64,000 nt of DNA, from NCBI GenBank assembly GCA_025463765.1, contig JAODBC010000027.1, positions 78,952 through 142,951 of the forward strand, read 5' to 3'. The notes below the pieces were generated by a model. That model was not told the DNA's origin. It saw only the letters and a program-made list of their open reading frames with translations, and searched no databases. This stretch comes from Subtercola sp. Its GTDB lineage: Bacteria > Actinomycetota > Actinomycetes > Actinomycetales > Microbacteriaceae. The translations under genes and the position numbers were made by a program. Positions within the stretch are counted from its first letter, which is position 1, and the number at the start of each line of letters is the position of its first letter. Positions 7,728-15,063 of this stretch are shown here, piece by piece.

Positions 7728-8747
7728 CTAGACCAACTCGCGGCGCATGCGATCGACGAACGGTGCCAGGTCTTGGTGCCATTCGCCCCCGACGCCTGAA
7801 ATCACGAATGTATCTACTCCGATTTCCCTGTACGCTGCCAGCGCCTTGATAACACGGTCTTCAGTGCCGACGAGCGCGGATGAATTTCCGAGCCCGTTCA
7901 TCGCGGCGACGATACCCATCCAGAGACAATCGTCGTGCACTTCACCCTGCTGGGCGACTTTGAGCTGTCTGGTTCGACCAGCATCGTCGGCATGAGACCG
8001 CGTCGGCACTTCGCCGCCCTTGGCAATGAATGCCTGGTAGACCGGCTCTGATTTGGCTGCATCCCACGCCTTCTCATCGGTGTCGGCGAGATAAAGCCTC
8101 AGACTGAGGCTGATACGCGGCCGCGGATTTCCGTAACCGACAGCCTTTTGCTCGATCTCCGTGATGCGATCCCGTACCTCAGAGAGGGGCTCACCCCACA
8201 GCATATACACGTCAGCTTTGGCCGCTCCGAACTCAAGCGCGGCACCACTGGCACCCCCCATGTGGATGCGGATGCCTTCGGGCTGCAGCTCGTTCGGCCG
8301 CGCTTTCTCGAACTTGTAGAACTCCCCTTCGTGAGACACCGGCTCCGTTGCGTTCCACAGAAGCCGCAAAGCGTCTACGTATTCCGTGGCGCGACGATAG
8401 CGGTCATCGTGGCTCACGTAGTCACCCTCTCGGAGCTGGTCACCTGGGGCACCGCCCGCCAAGATATGCACGTCTACACGTCCACCCGAGATGCGGCTCA
8501 GGGTGCCGAGTGCGCGCGCAGCGACTGCAGGCTCCATCACCCCGGGACGATGCGCGATCAGCACGTTCAGTTCGGGTTGCGCGGCTAGGCTGATGCCGGC
8601 CAGTACCAGCCCGTCAGGGCCGAAGCTGTGGTAACCGATAAGGACACGATCGGGGCCCGCGATCGCTGCAACGCCCTTCTGGATATCGGCGATTGAATCA
8701 CCGAATTCGGTGGGGCTCAGATAGCTGTAAATCTCGAGTTCAGACAC
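7728..8747 (-). CDS. LLM-class flavin monooxygenase (SsuD-like)
   Basis: A 339-residue luciferase-like protein of the alkanesulfonate-monooxygenase (SsuD) type: PTEFGDSIADI at the N-terminus, IAHRPGVMEPAVAAR, the glycine-rich phosphate loop ISGGRVDVHILAGG, EGEFYKFEKA and GGASGAALEFGA are all family landmarks. It would take FMNH2 from a partner reductase and attack a C-S or C-C-containing substrate. GTG 8747 is preceded by GAGGA. The partner is presumably the flavin-reductase fusion immediately upstream (27-base gap). Substrate unknown; the name SsuD is not assigned because sulfonate transport genes are absent here. Confidence 0.85.
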   Translation of the reverse strand: MSELEIYSYLSPTEFGDSIADIQKGVAAIAGPDRVLIGYHSFGPDGLVLAGISLAAQPELNVLIAHRPGVMEPAVAARALGTLSRISGGRVDVHILAGGAPGDQLREGDYVSHDDRYRRATEYVDALRLLWNATEPVSHEGEFYKFEKARPNELQPEGIRIHMGGASGAALEFGAAKADVYMLWGEPLSEVRDRITEIEQKAVGYGNPRPRISLSLRLYLADTDEKAWDAAKSEPVYQAFIAKGGEVPTRSHADDAGRTRQLKVAQQGEVHDDCLWMGIVAAMNGLGNSSALVGTEDRVIKALAAYREIGVDTFVISGVGGEWHQDLAPFVDRMRRELV

Positions 8748-8774
8748 GGGTTCCTCTTTCGTTTCGGTATCGGT

Positions 8775-9743
8775 TCAGGCGTTCGCTTCGACGGCTTCGG
8801 CGAGCTGTCGTCCATCGAAGAACGCACCGTCGGTATAGATCAGAGCGGGGGTCTCGGCAATGGCGACGGCGCGAACGCGGCCGATGAAGATCGTGTGGGT
8901 CTGGGCATGCAGCGTGTCTTGCAACTCGACCTCCATCGCTGCCGACGCACCATCTATCAAGGGCGTGCCGTACTCGCCTGTGTGCCAGGGAACGAGATCG
9001 AACTTGCGATCTTGCTTTGTGGCGAAGACGCGAGCGACCGCGACCTGGTCGGCCGCAAGCACGTTTACCGAGAAGAACGGGCTGGACAGGAGGCGCGAGT
9101 ACGTGGAGCTGGTCTTCTGCACACACACCAGCACCAGTGGCGGATCGAACGAAACGCTAGAGAAAGCGTTGACCGCGAGGCCGCGAGGCTCCCCCTCTGC
9201 GTTGACTGCCACCACGGTCACCCCGGTGACCACCTTGCGATGCATCGATCGGAGCACATCGACTCCGATGGTCGGGGCGACGCCGACCTCCTCGTCGGAA
9301 CGGGCACCGCTCAGCGGCACGCCCAGCGATGAGTACTGGCCGCGTCGATCGTAAACAACAGTCTCGCTCACCACGAGATCGCCCTCGAAACGTGAGAAAG
9401 TAGCCCCCGTCACCGAATATTGGCGTCCTGTCGCAGGAAGACCGAGATACTCATCGCTGAGAGTGCCGGTGCTGTTCCAGTGCACTGCAACCTCGTCCGC
9501 ACTCTCGACCACCCGGAGAACCGTCATTTCGAGGTCGGGGAATGCTCGCCGCATATCGAGGATCGAGGCTTTGATCTGCTCTCGATCCTGATGGTGTTTG
9601 CGCCCCGAGCGCATGAAATTCGCTGCGAGAACAGAGTCGAGCGCCGAGACGTCGCCGGCGCCCCATGCCCGGTCGAGCGCGTTGAGCAAGGCTCGGGTGC
9701 GCGGCTGCAGTTCGGAATCGTTCGATGTTCTGTCGTCGCTCAT
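8775..9743 (-). CDS. NTF2/SnoaL-like domain fused to flavin reductase domain
   Basis: A 322-residue two-domain protein. Residues ~10-140 look like a SnoaL-like ester-cyclase/NTF2 fold (LDRAWGAGDVSALDSVLAANF, then the strand pattern VHWNSTGTLSDEYLGLPATGRQ). Residues ~165-320 are a flavin-reductase (HpaC/DIM6) domain: RSMHRKVVTGVTVV, NAFSSVSFDPPLVLVCV, FSVNVLAADQ and HTIFIGRV. Such reductases supply FMNH2 to LLM monooxygenases, like the one 27 bases downstream. AAGGAG precedes ATG 9743. The fusion is unusual: the NTF2 part may bind the oxygenated product or shape the complex (inference). A palindrome upstream (9811-9827) suggests GntR control. Confidence 0.85.
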   Translation of the reverse strand: MSDDRTSNDSELQPRTRALLNALDRAWGAGDVSALDSVLAANFMRSGRKHHQDREQIKASILDMRRAFPDLEMTVLRVVESADEVAVHWNSTGTLSDEYLGLPATGRQYSVTGATFSRFEGDLVVSETVVYDRRGQYSSLGVPLSGARSDEEVGVAPTIGVDVLRSMHRKVVTGVTVVAVNAEGEPRGLAVNAFSSVSFDPPLVLVCVQKTSSTYSRLLSSPFFSVNVLAADQVAVARVFATKQDRKFDLVPWHTGEYGTPLIDGASAAMEVELQDTLHAQTHTIFIGRVRAVAIAETPALIYTDGAFFDGRQLAEAVEANA

Positions 9744-9810
9744 CGCGAATCTCCTTCGTCGACGTCACGGGTCGTGTAATCGACGGCCACTCTGACCATT
9801 TCAAGATATG

Positions 9811-9827
9811 TGAAATATCAGATTTCA
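9811..9827. promoter_or_regulatory. Palindrome TGAAAT-N5-ATTTCA, candidate GntR operator
   Basis: Perfect 6-bp inverted repeat with a 5-nt spacer (ATCAG), 68 bases before the start of the fusion gene at 9743. A near-copy with the same geometry lies at 10648-10664 before the adjacent GntR gene, which supports a shared regulator. Confidence 0.6.
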
Positions 9828-9887
9828 GCAACCAGCAGAATATCCGGCTTCGAATTCGACTGCCAGCGACGAACGGTCTGCCTGGGC

Positions 9888-10643
9888 TCAGTTCTTGTCG
9901 GGCTCCGCGTCGTCGGGGCCATTTCGCAAGTGCGCGCGCAGCCTGACCGATGCATCGCGGAAGTGGGCTTCTGTGAGCATCTGCGCCTTCAACCGGTCAC
10001 CTGCACAGATAGCATCCACGAGGGCAGCGTGTTCGGGAAGGCTGCACCCCACCTGCTCCGGCATGACATCTGAGAATCGCTCCGGGAATAAGCGCGCAGT
10101 TTGAGCGATGAGGGCCATGACGCGTGGCGAATGGCTCGCCTGATTGATCCTTCGATGAAACTCGAAGTTGGCAAGCGCGACATCACCTCCGGATTCGGAT
10201 GCCGCAACGACCGCATCACGAAACTCCCGAATGCGTTCGATGTCTTCGGGGCGCGCGCGCTCGGCCGCCCACCCCGCAGCGGTTCCAGAGAGCGACGCCA
10301 TGATCTCGAAGTTATCGAGGAGATCTCGCTCTGTGAGGCCGACGACGGTGACGCCGCTGCGTGGTGCGACCTTGACGAGGTTGTCGTTTGCTAACTCGAG
10401 GATGGCTTCGCGAACGGGAGTGCGACTGGTACCGAACTCCACAGCCAAGGCGTCGAGATCGATTCGGTCGCCCGCAGCGAGAACACCGAGCAGAACGCGG
10501 CTGCGAATTTCCCGCGCCACCCGGTCGCGTACTGTCATGCCGAACTTCAGATTGTCGTTGCTCGACGCGGGCGGCCCCCACGGGCTACCTATCGACGATG
10601 TGTTACGACCGGTCGTGCCGCTCACGTCTGAACCCCGAAGCAT
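9888..10643 (-). CDS. GntR-family regulator (FadR/FCD type)
   Basis: A protein of up to 251 residues. The winged HTH spans about residues 37-105 (TVRDRVAREIRSRV, IDLDALAVEFGTSRTPVREA, GVTVVGL), followed by an all-helical FCD-type effector domain (NFEIMASLSGTAAGWAAERA, FHRRINQASHSP, H-containing SLPEHAALVDAI) that usually binds a carboxylic acid through a metal. The first 35 residues are low-complexity and no ribosome site precedes ATG 10643; GTG 10625 or ATG 10538 are alternative starts. Candidate operators at 10648-10664 (autoregulation) and 9811-9827 (target operon). Effector unknown. Confidence 0.88.
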   Translation of the reverse strand: MLRGSDVSGTTGRNTSSIGSPWGPPASSNDNLKFGMTVRDRVAREIRSRVLLGVLAAGDRIDLDALAVEFGTSRTPVREAILELANDNLVKVAPRSGVTVVGLTERDLLDNFEIMASLSGTAAGWAAERARPEDIERIREFRDAVVAASESGGDVALANFEFHRRINQASHSPRVMALIAQTARLFPERFSDVMPEQVGCSLPEHAALVDAICAGDRLKAQMLTEAHFRDASVRLRAHLRNGPDDAEPDKN

Positions 10644-10647
10644 GAAG

Positions 10648-10664
10648 TGAAATACAGCATGTCA
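10648..10664. promoter_or_regulatory. Palindrome TGAAAT-N5-ATGTCA, candidate GntR auto-operator
   Basis: Inverted repeat matching 5 of 6 arm positions with a 5-nt spacer (ACAGC), directly upstream of the GntR gene. Geometry and left arm are identical to the site at 9811-9827. Confidence 0.5.
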
Positions 10665-10774
10665 TGAGCCTACCCGCACTCGCCATAGCGGTGAATGTGA
10701 GGACCGGCCGCCGTACTTCGACCCCGTGCGGGCACCGCGTAACAGGTGGCGCGCCATTGCTCACACGCCAGGCG

Positions 10775-11578
10775 TCACTTGCCGGTCCACTGGGCAACGC
10801 GCTTCTCTATGAATGCGAGTGGACCCTCGATGGCGTCTGCCGAAGAAAAGACTGCGGCCACCTGGCTGTCGTTGATTTGCCAGGCGGCCCCATCGAGGTG
10901 CGACGTCTCTTCAGCCCGGTAAACGACGCGCTTGATCGCTTGAGTCGACAGCGGCGCATTCGCAGCAATCAGCTCCGCCAGGGCCAGAGCCCCCTCCAAC
11001 GACTTCCCGGAGGACGCGACACGGTTGACCAAACCCCACGACAGCGCCTCAGACGCTGTGAACCGGCGGCCGGTGAGAAGCAGTTCGAGAGCGATCTTCT
11101 GAGGAATCAACTGACCAAGACGAACCACCCCGCCCTCGGCCGGGAAAATTCCGAAACTCGCTTCTGGCAATGCAAACAAGGCATTCTCGTCAGCAACGAT
11201 GAGGTCGCAGGCCAGCGCAACTTCTGCGCCTCCGCCGAATGCGCCTCCGTTTACGGCTGCAATAACCGGTTTAGTGATCAAACGCCGGGTTATGCCCGCA
11301 AAACCCCACTCCGGATGCCCGGCGGCCGTAGGAATGGCTTTGTCGACGCTCGCGGAAAATGCCTTCAGATCCATCCCGGCACAGAATGCAGAACCGGCAC
11401 CCGTAAGAACGGCAACACGGAGGTCACCATCGGCCTCGAAAAGGTCGATCGCCTCGGCGAGAGCAGTTGACATCTCGGCAAAGACAACATTCCGAATTTC
11501 GGGCCGATTGAGAGTGAGAAGAGCAACCTTCCCGCGTCGTTCAAAGAGAACGTAGGGTTCTGAATTTATATCGGTCAC
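10775..11578 (-). CDS. Enoyl-CoA hydratase
   Basis: A 267-residue crotonase-family protein with both catalytic glutamates: GGGAEVALACD and LPEASFGIFP. Also seen are the oxyanion loop SAFCAGMDLKAF and the C-terminal trimerisation helices (TASEALSWGLVNRV). GTG 11578 is chosen because GAGGA sits six bases upstream; the in-frame ATG at 11608 has no ribosome site. Expected to hydrate a 2-enoyl-CoA. A TGTAATATATCA element just upstream (11609-11620) resembles the GntR sites only weakly. Lies between the GntR gene and the leucine-type operon, all on the same strand. Confidence 0.88.
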   Translation of the reverse strand: MTDINSEPYVLFERRGKVALLTLNRPEIRNVVFAEMSTALAEAIDLFEADGDLRVAVLTGAGSAFCAGMDLKAFSASVDKAIPTAAGHPEWGFAGITRRLITKPVIAAVNGGAFGGGAEVALACDLIVADENALFALPEASFGIFPAEGGVVRLGQLIPQKIALELLLTGRRFTASEALSWGLVNRVASSGKSLEGALALAELIAANAPLSTQAIKRVVYRAEETSHLDGAAWQINDSQVAAVFSSADAIEGPLAFIEKRVAQWTGK

Positions 11579-11683
11579 GGCATTCCTCACGTCCAAAGGG
11601 TCTAGCATGTAATATATCAGAAGCCCACCGACCTGGTCGCGGTCGCCTCCCGAACCGCCGAATCCGCCTCGCTTCGGCGACGA

Positions 11684-11725
11684 GTTCGCATCGAGACACT
11701 GATCATCGGTGCAGGCCTGTCTGGC
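11684..11725 (+). pseudogene. Possible remnant of a flavoprotein monooxygenase N-terminus
   Basis: Forward-strand codons read VRIETLIIGAGLSG, the classic beta1-GxGxxG FAD-binding start of Baeyer-Villiger/FMO-type monooxygenases. Nothing recognisable follows (SCPHSVRGC...). The opposite-strand CitE-like gene ends within it: its last residues QTGLHR are the reverse of this motif. A deletion scar is the simplest reading, but 14 residues can arise by chance. Confidence 0.35.
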
Positions 11726-12545
11726 TCCTGCCCTCATTCAGTGCGGGGCTGTCACTGCCTGCGAGAATTCGTCGTGCTTGGCGAAGAACAGGTTCGTCGA
11801 CCATGTGGCCATCTAGCGCGAAGACTCCGTTCGGCGAGGCAGAAGCCGCATCGAGTACGCGGTGCGCCCAGAGAACGGCTTCGGTTGTCGGTCGAAAGGC
11901 AGCCCGGATGATCGATACCTGCTTGGGGTGGATGCACATAGCACCCGCAAAGCCTGACGCTGCAGCATCCGTCACCTCGTCGTGAAGCCCGGCCTCGTCT
12001 GCGATGTCAAGGTGAACCGTGTCGAAGGCCGGCTTGCCGAGGCTCGCCGCCGCTATGAGCACCCGCGAGCGCGCGTACAGGGCGAATTGGCGATAGCGGC
12101 CGTTCGAGTCGCGACTGGAACTGCCTCCCATGGCGGCCACGAGATCTTCAGCCCCCCATGTCAGCGCCACGACTGCCGGATGCTCGGCGAGCAGGTCGGC
12201 ATTTCGCACGCCGAGCGGGCTTTCGCAGATCGCGATGACGTCGAAACCGTCGAGCAATACGAGGTCTTCTTCGGTCTCGACTTTGGCTACCATCACCGTT
12301 CGGAAGTCGGTGCGCTGAAGTGCAGCGATGTCGTCGCGGAGTAAGGCCGAGGCGGCAGGATTCACACGCACGATGGTTCGTGCCGGGTCGAGGGTCGACT
12401 CGATGAGCGAGCCCCGCGCCGAAGCTTTTGCACCCGGTGCCACTGCGTCTTCTAGGTCGAGAATGACCGCGTCGGCGCTGGAGGCAGCCTTCGCATAACG
12501 ATCGGGGCGGTCGGCGGGGCAGAACAGAAGTGCTGGTCCGAACAT
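11703..12545 (-). CDS. CitE-like lyase, probable HMG-CoA lyase of leucine catabolism
   Basis: A 280-residue short CitE-superfamily lyase: FCPADRPDRYAKA (residues 8-20), LDLEDAVAPGAK, RVNPA, metal ligands in AICESPLGV and WGAEDLVAAMGG, and CIHPKQVSIIRAAF. Its neighbours, MaoC hydratase, biotin carboxylase and carboxyltransferase, reproduce the order around Mycobacterium tuberculosis Rv2498c-Rv2502c, where the CitE-like protein was reported to cleave 3-hydroxy-3-methylglutaryl-CoA. By that synteny the reaction here is HMG-CoA to acetyl-CoA plus acetoacetate. The last ten residues appear to run through foreign sequence (see 11684-11725). Starts 4 bases after the MaoC stop. Confidence 0.82.
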   Translation of the reverse strand: MFGPALLFCPADRPDRYAKAASSADAVILDLEDAVAPGAKASARGSLIESTLDPARTIVRVNPAASALLRDDIAALQRTDFRTVMVAKVETEEDLVLLDGFDVIAICESPLGVRNADLLAEHPAVVALTWGAEDLVAAMGGSSSRDSNGRYRQFALYARSRVLIAAASLGKPAFDTVHLDIADEAGLHDEVTDAAASGFAGAMCIHPKQVSIIRAAFRPTTEAVLWAHRVLDAASASPNGVFALDGHMVDEPVLRQARRILAGSDSPALNEGRSQTGLHR

Positions 12546-12549
12546 GCTC

Positions 12550-13029
12550 TCAGCCCTCCTCTGGTGTGCACAGCATCAAAGTCGACCGCCGCGCTACGGC
12601 GACGATCTCGCCACGCTGGTTCGTCGCAGTGTGCTCGAATTCGAGTACGCCCTGGCCAGCCCGGCTTTTCGACAGCCGTTTCGACAGCACGCGGGTTTCG
12701 GAATACAGGGTGTCTCCCACGCGCAGGGGGTGCGGGAACCGCACATCGGAGAACCCGAGATTGGCGACGATGGTGCCCTGGGTCAGCTGCGCGACAGACG
12801 TTCCGACAAGCGTGGCCAGGGTGAACATGCTGTTGACCAGCCGCTCGCCGAATTCGGTGTGGCTTGCCCATTCGGCATCGAGGTGCAGCGACTGCGTGTT
12901 CATGGTGAGCGTCGTGAAGATCACGTTGTCTGCCTCGGTCACGGTGCGGCCGGGGCTGTGCACGTACACGGCATCTTCGTCGAACTCCTCGAAGTACAGC
13001 CCGCGTTGCTCGATTCGTTTCGCAGTCAT
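12550..13029 (-). CDS. MaoC-family hydratase
   Basis: A 159-residue hot-dog fold MaoC-like dehydratase/hydratase: YFEEF near residue 13, FTTLTMNTQSLHLDAEWA in place of the N-x-H-x-D hydratase signature (the D/H-containing N-T-Q-S-L-H-L-D is clear), and VGDTLYSETRVLSKR in the C-terminal half. Overlaps the stop of the carboxylase alpha subunit by 4 bases (ATGA) so the two are translationally coupled. In the leucine pathway this position would hydrate 3-methylglutaconyl-CoA or a related enoyl-CoA (inference from context). Confidence 0.85.
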   Translation of the reverse strand: MTAKRIEQRGLYFEEFDEDAVYVHSPGRTVTEADNVIFTTLTMNTQSLHLDAEWASHTEFGERLVNSMFTLATLVGTSVAQLTQGTIVANLGFSDVRFPHPLRVGDTLYSETRVLSKRLSKSRAGQGVLEFEHTATNQRGEIVAVARRSTLMLCTPEEG

Positions 13030-15059
13030 GATGCCGCTCCTTTCGCAGCCAATTCAGCTGGAACCGATGTGTCAGGCTCATCTTTCTCTGCGATCTGGAT
13101 GATCGAGGCGACGATCTGGTCGCCAGACACCTGCTCCCCGACGGTCGTCATCAACGAAACCGTGCCGCGCACCGAAGCCTTCAGCACGTGCTCCATCTTC
13201 ATCGCCTCAATGCTGAGTACCGGGGAACCCGGCTCGACCAGCGCACCATCGGAGACGAAGATCGCCACCACAGCACCCGGCATCGGCGAACGGAGCTCTG
13301 GCGCCCGGGTTTTACTATCGGCACCATCACGAACGGCCTGCACCTCGACGATCGTGTAGGCCCGACCCCCGGTGGCGAGCAGAAGCCGGTCTCCGTCTCG
13401 AGCGAAGTGAAGCGCGGTCGAGGAACCGTCGAACGTGAGCCGAGCGGTCTGGCCGTCGACGGTGATGCTGGCGACAACTTCGGGTGCATCGTCGATCGAT
13501 GTGTACGTCGCGCTATCTCGCAGCACTGTTCGCACCGAGCGGATTCTCGACGACGGCACCGTGTCGAATCGATAGTGGCACGCCGCCGACGCCCCGACGC
13601 GCCACCCTCCGCGGTCGCCCCACGGACCGGCCGAGGCAGATTCTGCATCACGGTGCTGCAGAAGCAATGCGGCCGCCGCCAGCATGCGCTCGTCGACCGC
13701 ACGGAAGCCGAAATCGGGCAACTGACGTTCGATCAATTCAGTGTCGAGTCGGCCGGCCACCACATCGGCGTCTGACAGCAAAAGCGCGAGAAACTCGACG
13801 TTGTTCGTCACGCCGAGCGTGACCGTCTCGGCCAGCGCCGCTCGTAATCGCTGCAAAGCGCCTGAACGGTCGGGGGCCCAGGCGATCACCTTGGCGAGCA
13901 TCGGGTCATAGTCTGACGAAACAACGAGACCTTCACGCAGCGAACTATCGACCCTCACGCCCTCGCCCGTCGGTTCGGTCAGTGAGAGCACGCGCCCACC
14001 GGTGGGAAGAAAGCCGTGTTCGGGGTCTTCGGCGTAGATTCGCGCCTCGATGGCGTGCCCTGTCAACACAACATCGTCTTGACCGAAGTCGAGGGGCTCC
14101 CCCGCCGCAACCCGCAGCTGCCATTCGACGAGGTCGAGGCCGGTGATGAGCTCGGTAACCGGATGCTCGACCTGCAACCGTGTATTCATCTCCATGAAAA
14201 AAAATTCATCGGGCGAGTCGGCCGACACGATGAATTCGACGGTGCCCGCGCCGCGGTAGCCGACGCTCTTCGCCGTTTCGATCGCGGCGCGGCCGATGCG
14301 CTCCCGCGTCGCTTCGTCGAGAAGCGGAGACGGCGCCTCTTCGATCACCTTCTGGTGTCGGCGCTGCAATGAGCACTCCCTCTCGCCCAGGTGAACCGTG
14401 TTCCCCTGCTGGTCGGCGAGCACCTGTACCTCTATATGGCGAGGGTTCTGCACGAACCTCTCGATGAACAAAGTGTCGTCACCGAACGACGCCGCCGCCT
14501 CGCGCCGGGCCGCAGCGATCGCAGCAACTACCTCTCCGGGTGCCCGCACCAGATGCATGCCCTTGCCGCCGCCGCCGGCGCTCGGCTTGATGAGTGCTGG
14601 AAAACCGATTGCAGCGATTGCCTCCGCGAGCTCGTCGTTTGTGAGCCCCGGTTCGGCCAGCCCCGGAACGATCGGCACGTTGCGCTTCACGACCTGCGCC
14701 TTCGCGCTGATCTTGTCGCCCATCACCTCGATCGAGTCGGGGGTCGGACCGATGAACACCAGACCAGCGGCCTCACAGGCGGCGGCGAAACCGGCATTTT
14801 CGGCGAGGAATCCGTAACCCGGATGAATGGCCTGAGCTCCGTGCGCCAGCGCCGCGGAGATGATTTTGTCGCCGTTCAGGTAGCTGTCGGCCGCGGAAGC
14901 AGTGCCCAATCGCACGGCGATGTCTGCCAGTGCCACATGGCGTGCCCCGGCATCCGCATCGCTGTAGACGGCAACAGAGGTGATGCCCAAGCGATCGAGC
15001 GTGCCGATGATGCGGCAGGCGATTTCGCCGCGGTTGGCGATCAGTACGGTATCGAACAT
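13026..15059 (-). CDS. Biotin-dependent acyl-CoA carboxylase alpha subunit (probable 3-methylcrotonyl-CoA carboxylase)
   Basis: A 677-residue biotin carboxylase plus biotin-carrier protein. Residues 1-445 carry the biotin-carboxylase domain: ANRGEIACRI at the start, HPGYGFLAEN, the glycine-rich GGGGKGMH ATP loop, ERDCSLQRRHQK-type ERECSLQRRHQ and EMNTRLQVEHPVTE. The biotinylation motif EAMKME is near residue 620. It loads CO2 on biotin for the beta subunit encoded 4 bases upstream. Start at 15059 (MFDTVLIANRGEIA) fits the family; the longer open frame runs into the beta gene. Partner identity suggests methylcrotonyl-CoA as substrate. Confidence 0.92.
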   Translation of the reverse strand: MFDTVLIANRGEIACRIIGTLDRLGITSVAVYSDADAGARHVALADIAVRLGTASAADSYLNGDKIISAALAHGAQAIHPGYGFLAENAGFAAACEAAGLVFIGPTPDSIEVMGDKISAKAQVVKRNVPIVPGLAEPGLTNDELAEAIAAIGFPALIKPSAGGGGKGMHLVRAPGEVVAAIAAARREAAASFGDDTLFIERFVQNPRHIEVQVLADQQGNTVHLGERECSLQRRHQKVIEEAPSPLLDEATRERIGRAAIETAKSVGYRGAGTVEFIVSADSPDEFFFMEMNTRLQVEHPVTELITGLDLVEWQLRVAAGEPLDFGQDDVVLTGHAIEARIYAEDPEHGFLPTGGRVLSLTEPTGEGVRVDSSLREGLVVSSDYDPMLAKVIAWAPDRSGALQRLRAALAETVTLGVTNNVEFLALLLSDADVVAGRLDTELIERQLPDFGFRAVDERMLAAAALLLQHRDAESASAGPWGDRGGWRVGASAACHYRFDTVPSSRIRSVRTVLRDSATYTSIDDAPEVVASITVDGQTARLTFDGSSTALHFARDGDRLLLATGGRAYTIVEVQAVRDGADSKTRAPELRSPMPGAVVAIFVSDGALVEPGSPVLSIEAMKMEHVLKASVRGTVSLMTTVGEQVSGDQIVASIIQIAEKDEPDTSVPAELAAKGAAS

Positions 15060-15063
15060 GGTG

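Noticed and set aside
10664..11470. Long forward-strand open frame opposite the enoyl-CoA hydratase
   Set aside because: Residue composition is random-like and the reverse strand encodes a complete crotonase with both catalytic glutamates; this is a high-GC shadow frame.
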